A stretch of 13,805 nucleotides of DNA, taken from BPIH01 sp042408925. GTDB taxonomy: Bacteria > Chloroflexota > Limnocylindria > Limnocylindrales > CSP1-4. Numbering within the stretch: position 1 is the stretch's first letter; each line of letters starts with the position of its first letter. A model generated the notes under the pieces. That model worked only from the letters and a program-made list of their open reading frames with translations, was not told the DNA's origin and made no database searches. The position numbers and the translations under genes were made by a program. Shown piece after piece: positions 1-8,072 of the stretch. The stretch covers positions 1 to 13,805 of the forward strand of contig JBHOQO010000086.1 of assembly GCA_042408925.1 (NCBI GenBank), read 5' to 3'.

Positions 1-37
1 GTTTCAATCCTCACCCGGCGTCGCCGCCGGGTGCGAG
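1..37 (-). CRISPR. Leader-proximal type I-C CRISPR repeat (array continues off the left edge)
   Basis: Read on the minus strand, positions 37 to 1 end in GGATTGAAAC, the usual 3' end of type I-C repeats. The repeat folds into a perfect 9-bp stem (CACCCGGCG with CGCCGGGTG) closed by a GCGA tetraloop of the GNRA type. The 11 nt after the stem (AGGATTGAAAC) match the 11-nt 5' handle left by Cas5c cleavage in type I-C. Only one copy is in the window, so the exact repeat length (about 36-37 nt, longer than the common 32) cannot be fixed: the 5' boundary could be trimmed by comparison with other copies. Its orientation, downstream of cas2 with the handle pointing away from cas2, makes this the first repeat after the leader. 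Spacers lie to the left, outside the window. Confidence 0.85.
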
Positions 38-243
38 GGCACCGAATTGTGCCAGATGCCCTACCGGATGCAAGACGAGAGATTGGAAGAGAGCCTCCAG
101 GGCGCTGTTGCCGCCCCTGCAGCCCGATCGAGCGATGCACAGAGCCATGTCGAAGCAGGTTCCCCTCACGCTCCGCCGAGGATGGAGCGCGGTCTCCCGC
201 GCGAACCTCTCGCTCAGGCAGAACCTGCTACCGATTCGCGCAG
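38..243 (-). promoter_or_regulatory. CRISPR leader between cas2 and the first repeat
   Basis: This 206-bp stretch lies between the cas2 stop and the first repeat, where the leader of a type I-C array is expected; it should carry the array promoter and the integration signals for Cas1-Cas2. It has short open frames but none with a recognisable product. A 9-bp inverted repeat is visible (AGCAGGTTC at 154-162 and GAACCTGCT at 221-229, 58 bp apart). I see no clear -35/-10 pair. The leader is not AT-rich, unlike many leaders. Role is inferred from position. Confidence 0.65.
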
Positions 244-534
244 CTAGAACGCCAGGGGCTCGCGCAAATCGAATGCGGGTCGGATACCCACAGCGTACAG
301 GTACCGGTCGCGGGGCTCGCGCAGTCGATAAATCCGAAGACTATCCTGGTTCAGGTCCATCTCCAACAAGAGGCGGTGCTTCAGTAGCTCCAGCTGAGCC
401 TCGTTCACCATGCATTCGAACACCGAGCGCTGCACGCGCTGACCATATGCTTCACACACCTTTGCGACACGACGTAGGCGACGGCGGCCCTCGGCATCAT
501 CGGTTGCAACGTCGTACGCAACAAGGACCTCCAT
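244..534 (-). CDS. cas2: CRISPR-associated endoribonuclease-fold protein Cas2
   Basis: A 96-residue protein, the normal length for Cas2. It opens with MEVLVAYDVATDD, the first beta strand of the ferredoxin-like fold with the conserved metal-site aspartate (D8) in YDV. The stretch RRRLRRVAKVCEAYGQRVQRSVFEC is the typical first helix and second strand (given here in part: residues about 17-41). Cas2 dimers bridge two Cas1 dimers in the spacer-integration complex. The ATG at 534 is preceded by GGAG, 8 nt upstream, which overlaps the cas1 stop codon (TAGGAG), so translation may be coupled. The gap to cas1 is 11 bp. It is the last gene of the cas operon and is followed by the leader. Confidence 0.95.
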   Translation of the reverse strand: MEVLVAYDVATDDAEGRRRLRRVAKVCEAYGQRVQRSVFECMVNEAQLELLKHRLLLEMDLNQDSLRIYRLREPRDRYLYAVGIRPAFDLREPLAF

Positions 535-545
535 GCCAGTGTCTC

Positions 546-1577
546 CTATCGATACAGGAACGGAGGGTAGTCCTTCAGGTCACCGCGAAGATGGCGGGCG
601 AGAAGCCTCGCCTGAACATGAGGAACTAACCCCACCGGGAGCTTCTGTCGAAGCGCACGGTGTTCGAGCATCTCCTCCTTGCGACGCTGGTAGGCCACGA
701 TCACCTCTCGGCGGCCATCGTCCGTGAGCCGGACCGCCCCGCCGGGAAGCAACTCGAAGTGCTCCGCCCTCAGTTGCCGCCGATTGATCAGAGCCAGCGC
801 GAGGCGATCGGCCAGAACTGGACGGAACTCCTCCATGAGGTCGAGGGCCAACGCGGGCCGCCCCGGGCGCAGGGTATGCAGGAACCCCACTTGGGGATCC
901 AAGCCGACACCCTCGAGGGCCGACCAGCACTCCGCGCGGAGGAGAGCGTAGAGGAAGGACAGGATCGCGTTGGCTCTGTCTCGCGGAGGGCGCTTTGTGC
1001 GCCCGTCCGGCGTGAAGCTGGCTCGATCACCACGGACCATATGTCCAAAGACGGCGAAGTACGCCCGCGCGGCCTCGCCCTCAGCCCCGCGAACTTCGTC
1101 GAGGGTTCGTGCCTGTTTCAGTCGGCCGAGCACGCTCGCCAGTCGACCTGCTCCACCTTCCAGAGCCTCGCGGTCTGAGGGCATCATGCTATCCCTCGCC
1201 GCTCGCAGCAGGATCTGCCGGCTGTTCTGGATCTTTGCAGCGACGATCTGGCGGGCGATGCTGTAGGGACGCTTCTCGTCCGACAGAGCTAGGTGTTGGG
1301 CGCGCCGCAACAGAACGTTGCCCCGCGTTGGGCCCTCGAGCCGAGCCTTGAACCGACCGCTACTGTCCAGCCATACGAGACTACGCCCGTCCTCTGCGCA
1401 GCGTTGGATGAGCAGCGGACTAATGCTCACGCGGCCGAAGACCACGATGCCTCCGAGCCGGACGAGAGGCAGGCGAGCACGAGTGTCGCCTTCGACGTCC
1501 ACGCGGACGGTGTCGTGGTCCAAGCGGAGCATCGCTCCTTGGGTCAGGACGTAGAGAACGTTGAGCAACTCAAACAT
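546..1577 (-). CDS. cas1: CRISPR integrase Cas1 (type I-C)
   Basis: A 343-residue Cas1 of full length. It starts with the beta-rich N-terminal domain (MFELLNVLYVLTQGAML) and carries the metal-binding residues of the helical C-terminal domain: E166 in GAEGEAARAYF, H234 in GFLHTLRPGRPA and E249 in LALDLMEEFRP. With Cas2 it integrates new spacers next to the leader. The ATG at 1577 overlaps the end of cas4 by 8 bp, and a GGAGG lies 12 nt before the ATG, somewhat far, so coupling to cas4 translation is likely. The stop is TAG at 546-548. No catalytic residue appears missing, so spacer acquisition should be functional. Confidence 0.96.
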   Translation of the reverse strand: MFELLNVLYVLTQGAMLRLDHDTVRVDVEGDTRARLPLVRLGGIVVFGRVSISPLLIQRCAEDGRSLVWLDSSGRFKARLEGPTRGNVLLRRAQHLALSDEKRPYSIARQIVAAKIQNSRQILLRAARDSMMPSDREALEGGAGRLASVLGRLKQARTLDEVRGAEGEAARAYFAVFGHMVRGDRASFTPDGRTKRPPRDRANAILSFLYALLRAECWSALEGVGLDPQVGFLHTLRPGRPALALDLMEEFRPVLADRLALALINRRQLRAEHFELLPGGAVRLTDDGRREVIVAYQRRKEEMLEHRALRQKLPVGLVPHVQARLLARHLRGDLKDYPPFLYR

Positions 1578-2232
1578 CGAAATCGCCGACCTCCAGCGGC
1601 CGGAACAGCGCGCCTTGGAGACCCCGGAGCCGAGCCGGCTCTCCGACGACCGAGGGAAGGCACGCGTTAATGAGAGAGCAATTCGGGCAGCGCCGGTCGT
1701 TCGGTGCAGCCGGGAGGGCCTGCGTGCGGAGCAGCTCTCGGGTAGCCTCGATCACCGCCAGAGTCCGATCGCGTAGGCCCGTGTCGAAAATCACTTCGTG
1801 TCGGCGCCGGAGGCCGTGGTAGAAGACGGCACCAGCCCGGACCGGCACTCCGAGCATCTCCTCCAGACAGAGCGCCTGGGCACACAGCTGGATGTCAGCG
1901 TGAGTGCCTCGTCGCTTACCGACCTTGTGCTCGACCGGATACGGTCCGTCCGGCCTCAGCTCGATGACGTCCGCACGGCCACGGAGTCGGAGCCGGTCCG
2001 ACCATAGGGGAACGCCGCGCAGGACACGGATGTCCCCTCTGGTGGTCTCTTCCTCCCGGTCCACCCGCTCGTGGGCGAGGCGGCCCCGAATCGTAAACTG
2101 GTTCTCGTCGAAGGTCTGCTCGACGTGGATGAGGGCGCACTGCCGCGGGCAATAGCTGTAGTGCTCGAGCGCGCCGATGGGCACCTCCACGTCCGCGTCT
2201 TCAAGGACAAGGTCCTGCTGATCCGTGATCAC
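1570..2232 (-). CDS. cas4: CRISPR-associated exonuclease Cas4 (RecB-like, Fe-S)
   Basis: A 220-residue Cas4. The four-cysteine Fe-S site is present: C28 in SYCPRQC near the N-terminus and C182, C185 and C191 in CPNCSLINAC near the C-terminus. The RecB nuclease motifs are H54, D88 (GRAD) and E101-x-K103 (VEHKVGK). Cas4 works with Cas1-Cas2 to trim prespacers and select those with a correct PAM. I chose the GTG at 2232 because it overlaps the cas7 stop as GTGA (4 bp) and gives the normal length with the first cysteine near residue 28. The open frame runs much further upstream, but that part is antiparallel to nothing and simply overlaps cas7 in another frame, so it is a shadow. It overlaps cas1 by 8 bp. 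Confidence 0.93.
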   Translation of the reverse strand: MITDQQDLVLEDADVEVPIGALEHYSYCPRQCALIHVEQTFDENQFTIRGRLAHERVDREEETTRGDIRVLRGVPLWSDRLRLRGRADVIELRPDGPYPVEHKVGKRRGTHADIQLCAQALCLEEMLGVPVRAGAVFYHGLRRRHEVIFDTGLRDRTLAVIEATRELLRTQALPAAPNDRRCPNCSLINACLPSVVGEPARLRGLQGALFRPLEVGDFDV

Positions 2233-3140
2233 GTGACGAGGCGCGTGAGAGTCACGCCGACCGGAAGATCGACACCATCCACGGCTACCTCGTAATCCTC
2301 GAACGAGCGCGCTGCCTCCACACCAGAGCGGCGACGAACTTCGACGCGGCGGAACAACGCGTGGGCGGGCGCATCCCCCAGTTTGCTCTGGTGCGTGAAG
2401 ACGTAGAGTCCCTGGCAGGCCATGAGTCCTCGGGAAGACGAGCGGTCCTGATCCCACATGTTGACCAGGGCCTGCCAGAACAGGGCGAGATCCTCCTCCG
2501 TTGCGCCGGTCCGCTCCGCGAAGTGGGGATTGAAGAAGCCATGCGCCCGGTAGAGACCGTAGGGCACGAGCGCCTTTCGGCCCATTTCGGTCTGCTTGCC
2601 TGTGGTGGTCCCGTCTTCGGCTGCTACTACGGCCGCGTCTTCCGCTCTCGTCACCGCGACTCTGGTAATGGAAAGGTCCAGAGGCACGATCGGATCGATG
2701 GAACGGGCAAATGTGAGTTGGACGGGTCCCCGCACCTGGCCGCAGTTCACTCCGGTGGTCATAACGGCCCCAAAAAGGCGAATGTCGTAGAAGTTCTGGC
2801 ACATCCAAGCGCGAGCCTGGTCGACGTCCTCCTTGCGCTGCTTAGAACCCGTGGGCGTAAGGCCGAGCGCTGCGTAGGCACGTTCATGCAGCGTGTTCAG
2901 TGCTGGCCCCCCGCTCAGTACGTAGATCTTGAAGCGCTCCTCGTTTCCTCGGGCCAGGTGTACGTAGTCGCGCACCTTGCGCTTGAGAGCGACATCGGTC
3001 ACAAGCCCGTGCATGGTCTCAGGATCCACCCGGGGGAGGTTGCCGGCATCGGGATCCCCATTCGGGTTGCCGTCGGTGACGTCGAACAGCAGAACGAAGT
3101 CGTGCCGCTTGGCGACATCGAGATGCGGTGCGGTGGCCAT
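2229..3140 (-). CDS. cas7: Cascade backbone subunit Cas7c (Csd2)
   Basis: A 303-residue Cas7 of the Csd2 family, the crRNA-coating backbone of the type I-C Cascade complex. The family signature near the N-terminus is clear: FVLLFDVTDGNPNGDPDAGN (residues about 15-34), followed by LPRVDPETMHGLVTDVALKRKVRDYV. The region around RLFGAVMTTGVNCGQVRGPVQ (about residues 121-141) and the later NMWDQDRSSSRG are also typical. The ATG at 3140 has AGGAGG about 7 nt upstream, inside the end of cas8c; the gap to cas8c is one base. The stop overlaps the cas4 GTG. Full length; nothing appears damaged. Confidence 0.95.
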   Translation of the reverse strand: MATAPHLDVAKRHDFVLLFDVTDGNPNGDPDAGNLPRVDPETMHGLVTDVALKRKVRDYVHLARGNEERFKIYVLSGGPALNTLHERAYAALGLTPTGSKQRKEDVDQARAWMCQNFYDIRLFGAVMTTGVNCGQVRGPVQLTFARSIDPIVPLDLSITRVAVTRAEDAAVVAAEDGTTTGKQTEMGRKALVPYGLYRAHGFFNPHFAERTGATEEDLALFWQALVNMWDQDRSSSRGLMACQGLYVFTHQSKLGDAPAHALFRRVEVRRRSGVEAARSFEDYEVAVDGVDLPVGVTLTRLVT

Positions 3141-3141
3141 G

Positions 3142-3588
3142 TCACTCCTCCTCAGCTTTCAGAATGTCGGGGTGGATTTCAGTTTCCTTCTCGACCGCCT
3201 GGCCAGCCCGGCGGCGTTCAGCCGCTTCCCTGGCCTGCTCGTGGTCGTAGGCCCGTTGGTGGTAGTAGCCAAGCGCGAAGAGACCCTGCTCCTGGAGTGT
3301 CAGGGTGGACGGGAACCGCCCGACCCGACCGAGGATCTCTTCGAGGCGCTGTTGAAGTGCGATGTAGGTTCCGCGCCGGTCCCTCTCAAGCTTCGCCAGA
3401 TGGGGCTGGGCTCCGCGCAGCAAACGCGGGAAGACCGATGCCGGAGTCGTGGAGGCGGTGCCGTAGAACCGATCGACCACCGTGGCGTTGATGCCAGTGA
3501 TGGCCGCGCGCTGCGCCGCCTCGAGGACCGCCAGTAGACGACCACACTGGTAGGCGGGACTGGGGTGTTCCGGGTCGAGCCTGACCAT
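3142..3588 (-). CDS. cas11c: Small Cascade subunit Cas11c from an internal start within cas8c
   Basis: Type I-C loci are known to translate a separate small subunit from an internal start within cas8c. Here the in-frame ATG at 3588 (Met431 of Cas8c, MVRLDPEHPSPAYQCGRLLAVLE) is preceded by AAGGAGG, 5 nt upstream, as strong a ribosome site as any in the operon. The product would be 148 residues, mostly helical, sharing the cas8c stop. In Cascade, Cas11 subunits line the belly of the complex and stabilise the target strands. The site and start are seen directly; that the product is made is inferred from known type I-C biology. Confidence 0.8.
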   Translation of the reverse strand: MVRLDPEHPSPAYQCGRLLAVLEAAQRAAITGINATVVDRFYGTASTTPASVFPRLLRGAQPHLAKLERDRRGTYIALQQRLEEILGRVGRFPSTLTLQEQGLFALGYYHQRAYDHEQAREAAERRRAGQAVEKETEIHPDILKAEEE

Positions 3589-4878
3589 CTCATCCTCCTT
3601 GGAAGGGGGAGCGTTGCTCAGCAAGGCCAGCTTGATGAGAGCCGCGCGAGGCCGCGTGACGAGCCGCTCGGCGCGACAGCGTTGGACGGCCTGGTGCAGG
3701 ATGCCGTAGGGGACGGGGGCGCCGGTGATCGCGGCCCGCAATAGCGCTCGCGGCGTAGTGACGGGTAGATCGCTTGCCTTCATGACGGTGGCAACAGCCA
3801 AGGCGTACAGCCCAAGAGGAGGTGCCGGATTCCCCGCCAGATTGACGATTCGCTGACGCTGGAACCAGCGGGCCAGGTTCTCCTTCACCGTCCCGACGGT
3901 GGTATCGATCCAGTCCCGAACGACTGCCCGAGCAACGCTCGCCGAGAGAGACACGGCGTAGAAATCGGTGCTGTCCACGTCCGGACCGGGCCTGCCCCGG
4001 AACACCGAGTCCAGGAGGACCTGCACGTCCTCAACAGAGGGGTTGTCCATGAACGTGAACAGATTGAACCCCACGTCCTCCCGTGTCCACACCGCGAAGA
4101 CCGCATCCGCGATGACCCGGTGGCTACGTTCGTCCGCCAGCAGGTGGTTCAGCCCCTTCGTGAAGCGCTCACCACAAGCGGGGCACGTAGGTGCGACTAC
4201 AGAAGCGCTCAGTCCATACGACTCGAATGCAGGCGCGTTCGCGGAGATGATCGACGTTCCGGAACTCTGACCACCCCGAATGCCCTTGATCTTCCCTTGA
4301 AGTCGATCGAGCACAGGCCGCTCCTCGCCGCAGACCAGGCACTGCATGACCTGTGCGCCGCGTCGCGCGGGGTCATGCTCAGCAGCCCAGAATGCCTGGA
4401 CGGATGGGAGGTCGATGGGGAGCACGCCGTCAACCCGGAAGGTGATGACACCCCTGGGGTCAAAGTCGGGTGGGAGATCAAGGAGCACCAGTGGACCGTT
4501 ACGAAGGAACCGGAGTACGGCCCCCACGGTCGGCTCTCCGGTCTCTGCTGCGCAACGTTCGACGAGATCGAGGAAGGCCGCGTGGCACGCCGCGACGCGG
4601 GCGGAGTCCGCGTCTTTGGCACCGTAGCCCAGGACGTAGTCAGCCTTGTCGGCCAAGAGGAGCGGCTTGATCCGCGACGATCGCTGGATTTGCGGCACTA
4701 GCCGCGGCGTCCCGCGGCGGGTCCGCGGGTTGGCCGGGTCCGCGGTGTCCACGGGCTGCGGACTGAGCAGCCGGCCCTCGCTGTCCAGGTCGATGATGTA
4801 ACGGACTGGCCCCTCGTTGTAGAGAGGTGGCGGGAGCTTCAGGCGGTCGGAGTACTCAACTAGGCGCCGGAGCAGCAT
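3142..4878 (-). CDS. cas8c: Cascade large subunit Cas8c (Csd1)
   Basis: A 578-residue Csd1-family large subunit, of usual length. It starts MLLRRLVEYSDRLKLPPPLY, a very typical Csd1 N-terminus. Two CxxC pairs (C180/C183 in CLVCGEERPVL and C232/C235 in CPACGERF) probably bind zinc. Cas8c recognises the PAM and helps open the target. The open frame could start at a GTG at 4881, but the ATG at 4878 is 7 nt from a GAGGAGG and is preferred. The gap to cas5 is 15 bp and to cas7 1 bp. The last ~148 residues form a helical region also made separately as Cas11c (see that entry). Confidence 0.95.
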   Translation of the reverse strand: MLLRRLVEYSDRLKLPPPLYNEGPVRYIIDLDSEGRLLSPQPVDTADPANPRTRRGTPRLVPQIQRSSRIKPLLLADKADYVLGYGAKDADSARVAACHAAFLDLVERCAAETGEPTVGAVLRFLRNGPLVLLDLPPDFDPRGVITFRVDGVLPIDLPSVQAFWAAEHDPARRGAQVMQCLVCGEERPVLDRLQGKIKGIRGGQSSGTSIISANAPAFESYGLSASVVAPTCPACGERFTKGLNHLLADERSHRVIADAVFAVWTREDVGFNLFTFMDNPSVEDVQVLLDSVFRGRPGPDVDSTDFYAVSLSASVARAVVRDWIDTTVGTVKENLARWFQRQRIVNLAGNPAPPLGLYALAVATVMKASDLPVTTPRALLRAAITGAPVPYGILHQAVQRCRAERLVTRPRAALIKLALLSNAPPSKEDEMVRLDPEHPSPAYQCGRLLAVLEAAQRAAITGINATVVDRFYGTASTTPASVFPRLLRGAQPHLAKLERDRRGTYIALQQRLEEILGRVGRFPSTLTLQEQGLFALGYYHQRAYDHEQAREAAERRRAGQAVEKETEIHPDILKAEEE

Positions 4879-4893
4879 CACAAGGCCTCCTCG

Positions 4894-5541
4894 CTACGCC
4901 GGGTGCGGCGGTGGCACGCGGAGGACGCCGTCCTCCAGACTGGCGGCAAAGAAGCGCGGCGTGCCCCGGCCGGAGCCATCTGTCGCGTACTCGATGTCGA
5001 GCAGCATGGGCCCGAGCTCCTCCGTGAGGGGTATGGGCCGCTCCTCAGGGTCCGGCTCGCCGAAGTGTGCGACGAACTCGCGGCAGCCGAGGTAGGGCTG
5101 CGCGTAGCATCGGCCGTCCCGCACCCGACGGCGAAACTGGTCGCGGTACTTGGCGGGGTTCTCAGCCACGTCGGGCTTGACCTCCACCTGGGCACGGATG
5201 ACGTAGGCTACATCCCGAAGGGCCAGCGTATGCCGCTGGGCACGATCGTCTGCCGCCACATAGCCTCCGCCCCGTTTCTGCCAGTCGCGGGCGACACGCT
5301 CGCTGGCGCGGCTGTTCACCTCATTGCGCATGATCGAGAAATAGCGGATGTCGCGAAGGACCCAGATCTCCTCGACGCGCCAGGCGAACTGCGGCTTCCA
5401 AAAGATTGCCTCGAGCACGCCCCGGGCCGCGGAGGGCGTCATCACAGGGTACGTTACGCGCTCCACCTTCATTTCCGGCCGCGTGAAGCACGCGTACTCG
5501 CCCCAGACTCGAACCGCGAGTGCTGGATAGCCCGCAGCCAT
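4894..5541 (-). CDS. cas5: pre-crRNA endoribonuclease and Cascade subunit Cas5c (Cas5d)
   Basis: A 215-residue Cas5 of the Csd5/Cas5d family, which in type I-C replaces Cas6: it cuts pre-crRNA at the base of the repeat stem and then stays bound to the 5' handle. Family marks are VRVWGEYACFTRPEMKVERV at the N-terminus, YPVMTPSAARGVLEAIFW (residues 31-48), and RHTLALRDVAYVI. I chose the ATG at 5541 since it has GGAGG with 5-nt spacing; an ATG at 5559 would add six residues but has only a poorly placed AAGGG. Oddly, the tyrosine reported as catalytic in a studied Cas5d (in AIYW) is phenylalanine here (F47), and the Lys-His pair reads Arg-His (R103-H104). C-terminal motif GREFVAHF-like (LGCREFVAHFGEPD) is intact. 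Confidence 0.93.
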   Translation of the reverse strand: MAAGYPALAVRVWGEYACFTRPEMKVERVTYPVMTPSAARGVLEAIFWKPQFAWRVEEIWVLRDIRYFSIMRNEVNSRASERVARDWQKRGGGYVAADDRAQRHTLALRDVAYVIRAQVEVKPDVAENPAKYRDQFRRRVRDGRCYAQPYLGCREFVAHFGEPDPEERPIPLTEELGPMLLDIEYATDGSGRGTPRFFAASLEDGVLRVPPPHPA

Positions 5542-5586
5542 GCTCGCCTCCGTTGTCATCCCTTGCTTATGGCCTCGCCCAAGAAA

Positions 5587-7860
5587 CTAGATCACGAACT
5601 TCTCCGGCTCAATGACGGTCAAGCCACGAACGTCGTCATAACCGCCCAACCACTCACCAACGCCTGACATCACCTCGGCGATCAGTCCCTGTCGCCGATA
5701 ACGCGCGGCCTGCTCTTTTCGCACCGCGACGACGTACGGCTGCAGCTGCCGCAGCGTGGCGCGTCCGTCCGGCCCGCCCCGGCGCAGCCGGTCGAGCAAG
5801 TCACGGACCCTCCGTCGCTCGTCCCCTGACCCATAGCTCGACACCACGAGGCTCTCCGTGTCCTCTTCAATCATCCGGAACCGGCGCGCAGTCTCCGAGT
5901 AGTTGAGGATCGCTCGCTGATCCTGGATTTGCTCCCGATCGGTGTCCACCGTTTTGAATAGACGCTCGAAATATTCCCAAGCAACAGCTGGGTTATGCAC
6001 ATCGCGGCCGGCATGGCCCAGAACGACGCGGGCGATGCCCGTTCCCGTACGGTAGACACCACTGGGCAAGCCACCATTCGCTGGCTCGAACACAATGACC
6101 CGACCGCGTGACAGTCGGCCCTCCCTGTTGCATCTCCCCGCAGCCTGGATCACTGCATCCAGCGGGCCGAACGCGCGGAGAACCACGGGGAAGTCCAAGT
6201 CCACCCCAGCCTCTATCACCTGTGTCGACACGAGCCGACACGGCTCGCCCGCCTCCAGCCGGCGTGAGACCTCGGCGAGCACACGGCGGCGGTGGGCGCC
6301 ACAAAGGAGCGTGGAAAGGTGCAGGGCATCCGGATCCGCCAGCGCATCGAGGAGTGAGATCGCGTCCCTCTTGGTGTTGACGACCGCCAACACTCGCGGC
6401 TCCGAACGCATGAGGTCCGCCACTTCCGCCCACGCCAGCGGGCGGTCCAGACGCCACTCGTACGCTACTCGAGCCAGCGACTGGAAGAGCCGAGTCGGCT
6501 CGTTGACGATTTCCGTCGCTGGGAGGTCGCGGAACGGCCCGACGGCCTCAAAAGCAGGCTGTGTCGCGGTTGACAGAACGACCGTGGCGCCGTAGTGAGC
6601 GGTCAGCTCCCGCAGCGCGTCCAGGATAGGGGCCAGGAGGTGGGAAGGCAAAGCCTGCGCCTCGTCCAGGATGATGACACTGTGCGCGAGTCGATGGAGC
6701 CTCCGGCAACGACCAGGCCGTGCAGAGAACAGGCTTTCGAAGAGCTGGACCGTCGTGGTAACCACGATGGGTGCGTCCCAGTTCTCCGCCGCAAGTCGGG
6801 ACCACAGCTCACGCTGCCGAGAACTGTCGTCGTCAAGGTCGTCCGTCCCCGCGCCGCTGTGGTGTTCGAGCACCACCGGCAGACCTTCATCAATCTCGAA
6901 GACGCTCCGGTACACGTCCGCCGTCTGCTCCGTGATGGTTATAAAGGGCACGGCAACGATGACCCGACGGTGTCCATACCTCAGCGCATGACGCAGCGCG
7001 AAGGCCATGGCTGCCCGTGTCTTGCCACCGCCCGTGGGTGCCGTCAGCCGGAACAGCCCCGGGGGCCGTTCCGCCGCCTCAAGGCAGGCCTGGTAGATTT
7101 CGTTTCGGGCTCGGATGACCGGATCGTGCTGGCGCCCTGCCTGCCGCAGCTGGGTCTCCAACCGCGTTTGGTCGCGCTCGAACCGCTCCCAGAGCTCGTC
7201 TACCCTCGCTGTGGTGCCTCTGAAAACAGGCCGCCCTCCCTGGAAGTGCGCCTCCGTATCCAAGTAGTCGGCATCCACCAGAGCGGAGAAGACGAAGCGG
7301 AGGAACAGCTCGGCCGCGCGAGGATCCGTCATGGCATGCTCGGGGATAGGCAATCGGCCTTTCGGCTCCAGATCCGGGATAGAAGCACGCGCCAGAGTCA
7401 GCGCCTCCCGCACAGCCGGGTCTGCAGAGCGCTCTTGAAGCCACGAACGCAACTCGCCAGGCGACCGAAGACCACCATGGTGGCCTTGCACAAGCAGCGA
7501 CGCTGGGGGCGCGTACTGATGAGCGAGTAGAGCCCCGGCGGCCTTGTGATCCGGGCCTTGGCCTTGGGCGCTTGGATTCGCCTCGCAGGCCAGGAGGTAC
7601 TCCTGGAACGACTGGTGGAACTTGCCGAGATCATGCCAAAGGCCCACGTACCAGCCGAGCTGGTCGGCACCAAGGCCCGAGGCGAACTCCGCGGTAAGAG
7701 ATGCCACGCCTCGCAGATGAGCGACCAGATCGTGCCGAATACCCAGTTCGTTGCTGGTGTGGGCAATTGGCCGAGACGGAGGCGGTGCCAGCGCGCGGTC
7801 GCCGTGTGTGGCGGTTGGTCGACGCGCGCCCGCTGAGGTGCTCCTGTGCGCGTCAGTCAT
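5587..7860 (-). CDS. cas3: CRISPR effector nuclease-helicase Cas3 (HD + DExD/H)
   Basis: A 757-residue fused Cas3. The N-terminal HD nuclease shows IAHTSNELGIRHDLVAHL, the HD pair in GLWHDLGKFHQSFQEYL (H76-D77), DHK (about 104-106) and GHHGG (126-130). The helicase part has Walker A APTGGGKT (274-281), the DEAQ box (399-402), STAT (430-433) and motif VI QAAGRCNREG (572-581). It is recruited by Cascade to nick and degrade the non-target strand. The ATG at 7860 is preceded by GGTGGG only; a GTG at 7896 in frame follows a GGGAGGA (10 nt) and would add 12 residues, so either may be used. The frame is open up to 8082 but that extra N-terminus has no HD-family look. First gene of the cas operon; 45 bp to cas5. 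Confidence 0.94.
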   Translation of the reverse strand: MTDAHRSTSAGARRPTATHGDRALAPPPSRPIAHTSNELGIRHDLVAHLRGVASLTAEFASGLGADQLGWYVGLWHDLGKFHQSFQEYLLACEANPSAQGQGPDHKAAGALLAHQYAPPASLLVQGHHGGLRSPGELRSWLQERSADPAVREALTLARASIPDLEPKGRLPIPEHAMTDPRAAELFLRFVFSALVDADYLDTEAHFQGGRPVFRGTTARVDELWERFERDQTRLETQLRQAGRQHDPVIRARNEIYQACLEAAERPPGLFRLTAPTGGGKTRAAMAFALRHALRYGHRRVIVAVPFITITEQTADVYRSVFEIDEGLPVVLEHHSGAGTDDLDDDSSRQRELWSRLAAENWDAPIVVTTTVQLFESLFSARPGRCRRLHRLAHSVIILDEAQALPSHLLAPILDALRELTAHYGATVVLSTATQPAFEAVGPFRDLPATEIVNEPTRLFQSLARVAYEWRLDRPLAWAEVADLMRSEPRVLAVVNTKRDAISLLDALADPDALHLSTLLCGAHRRRVLAEVSRRLEAGEPCRLVSTQVIEAGVDLDFPVVLRAFGPLDAVIQAAGRCNREGRLSRGRVIVFEPANGGLPSGVYRTGTGIARVVLGHAGRDVHNPAVAWEYFERLFKTVDTDREQIQDQRAILNYSETARRFRMIEEDTESLVVSSYGSGDERRRVRDLLDRLRRGGPDGRATLRQLQPYVVAVRKEQAARYRRQGLIAEVMSGVGEWLGGYDDVRGLTVIEPEKFVI

Positions 7861-8072
7861 TCGCCCACCGTCAAGCTTGTGGAAGCCGACGCTCACGGAC
7901 CGAATTCCTCCCGCTTCGGTCGAACTGCATACCGAACCGTCGTCGGCGATCTCCCCGGGGGGCGATGAGAGCTCGCGCGAGTGGCTCGTACTTTGCCAGA
8001 GCCCGCCATCGATTGCAAGTGGCCGCTCGACCATGGCAAGGTCGCGTGTATGGTGACCATCTCCTGACACCC

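Noticed and set aside
38..387. Short + strand frames crossing the leader and cas2
   Set aside because: They overlap cas2 on the opposite strand and the leader, with no recognisable product.
1912..1921. A minus-strand GGTAAGCG half-site inside cas4
   Set aside because: It is a single copy that encodes GKR of the conserved VGKRRG stretch next to the nuclease motif. No partner half-site lies 11 bp away.
2233..2808. Cas4 start at an upstream ATG (2808)
   Set aside because: That part lies inside cas7 in another frame with no Cas4 similarity; the GTG at 2232 overlapping the cas7 stop gives the normal length.
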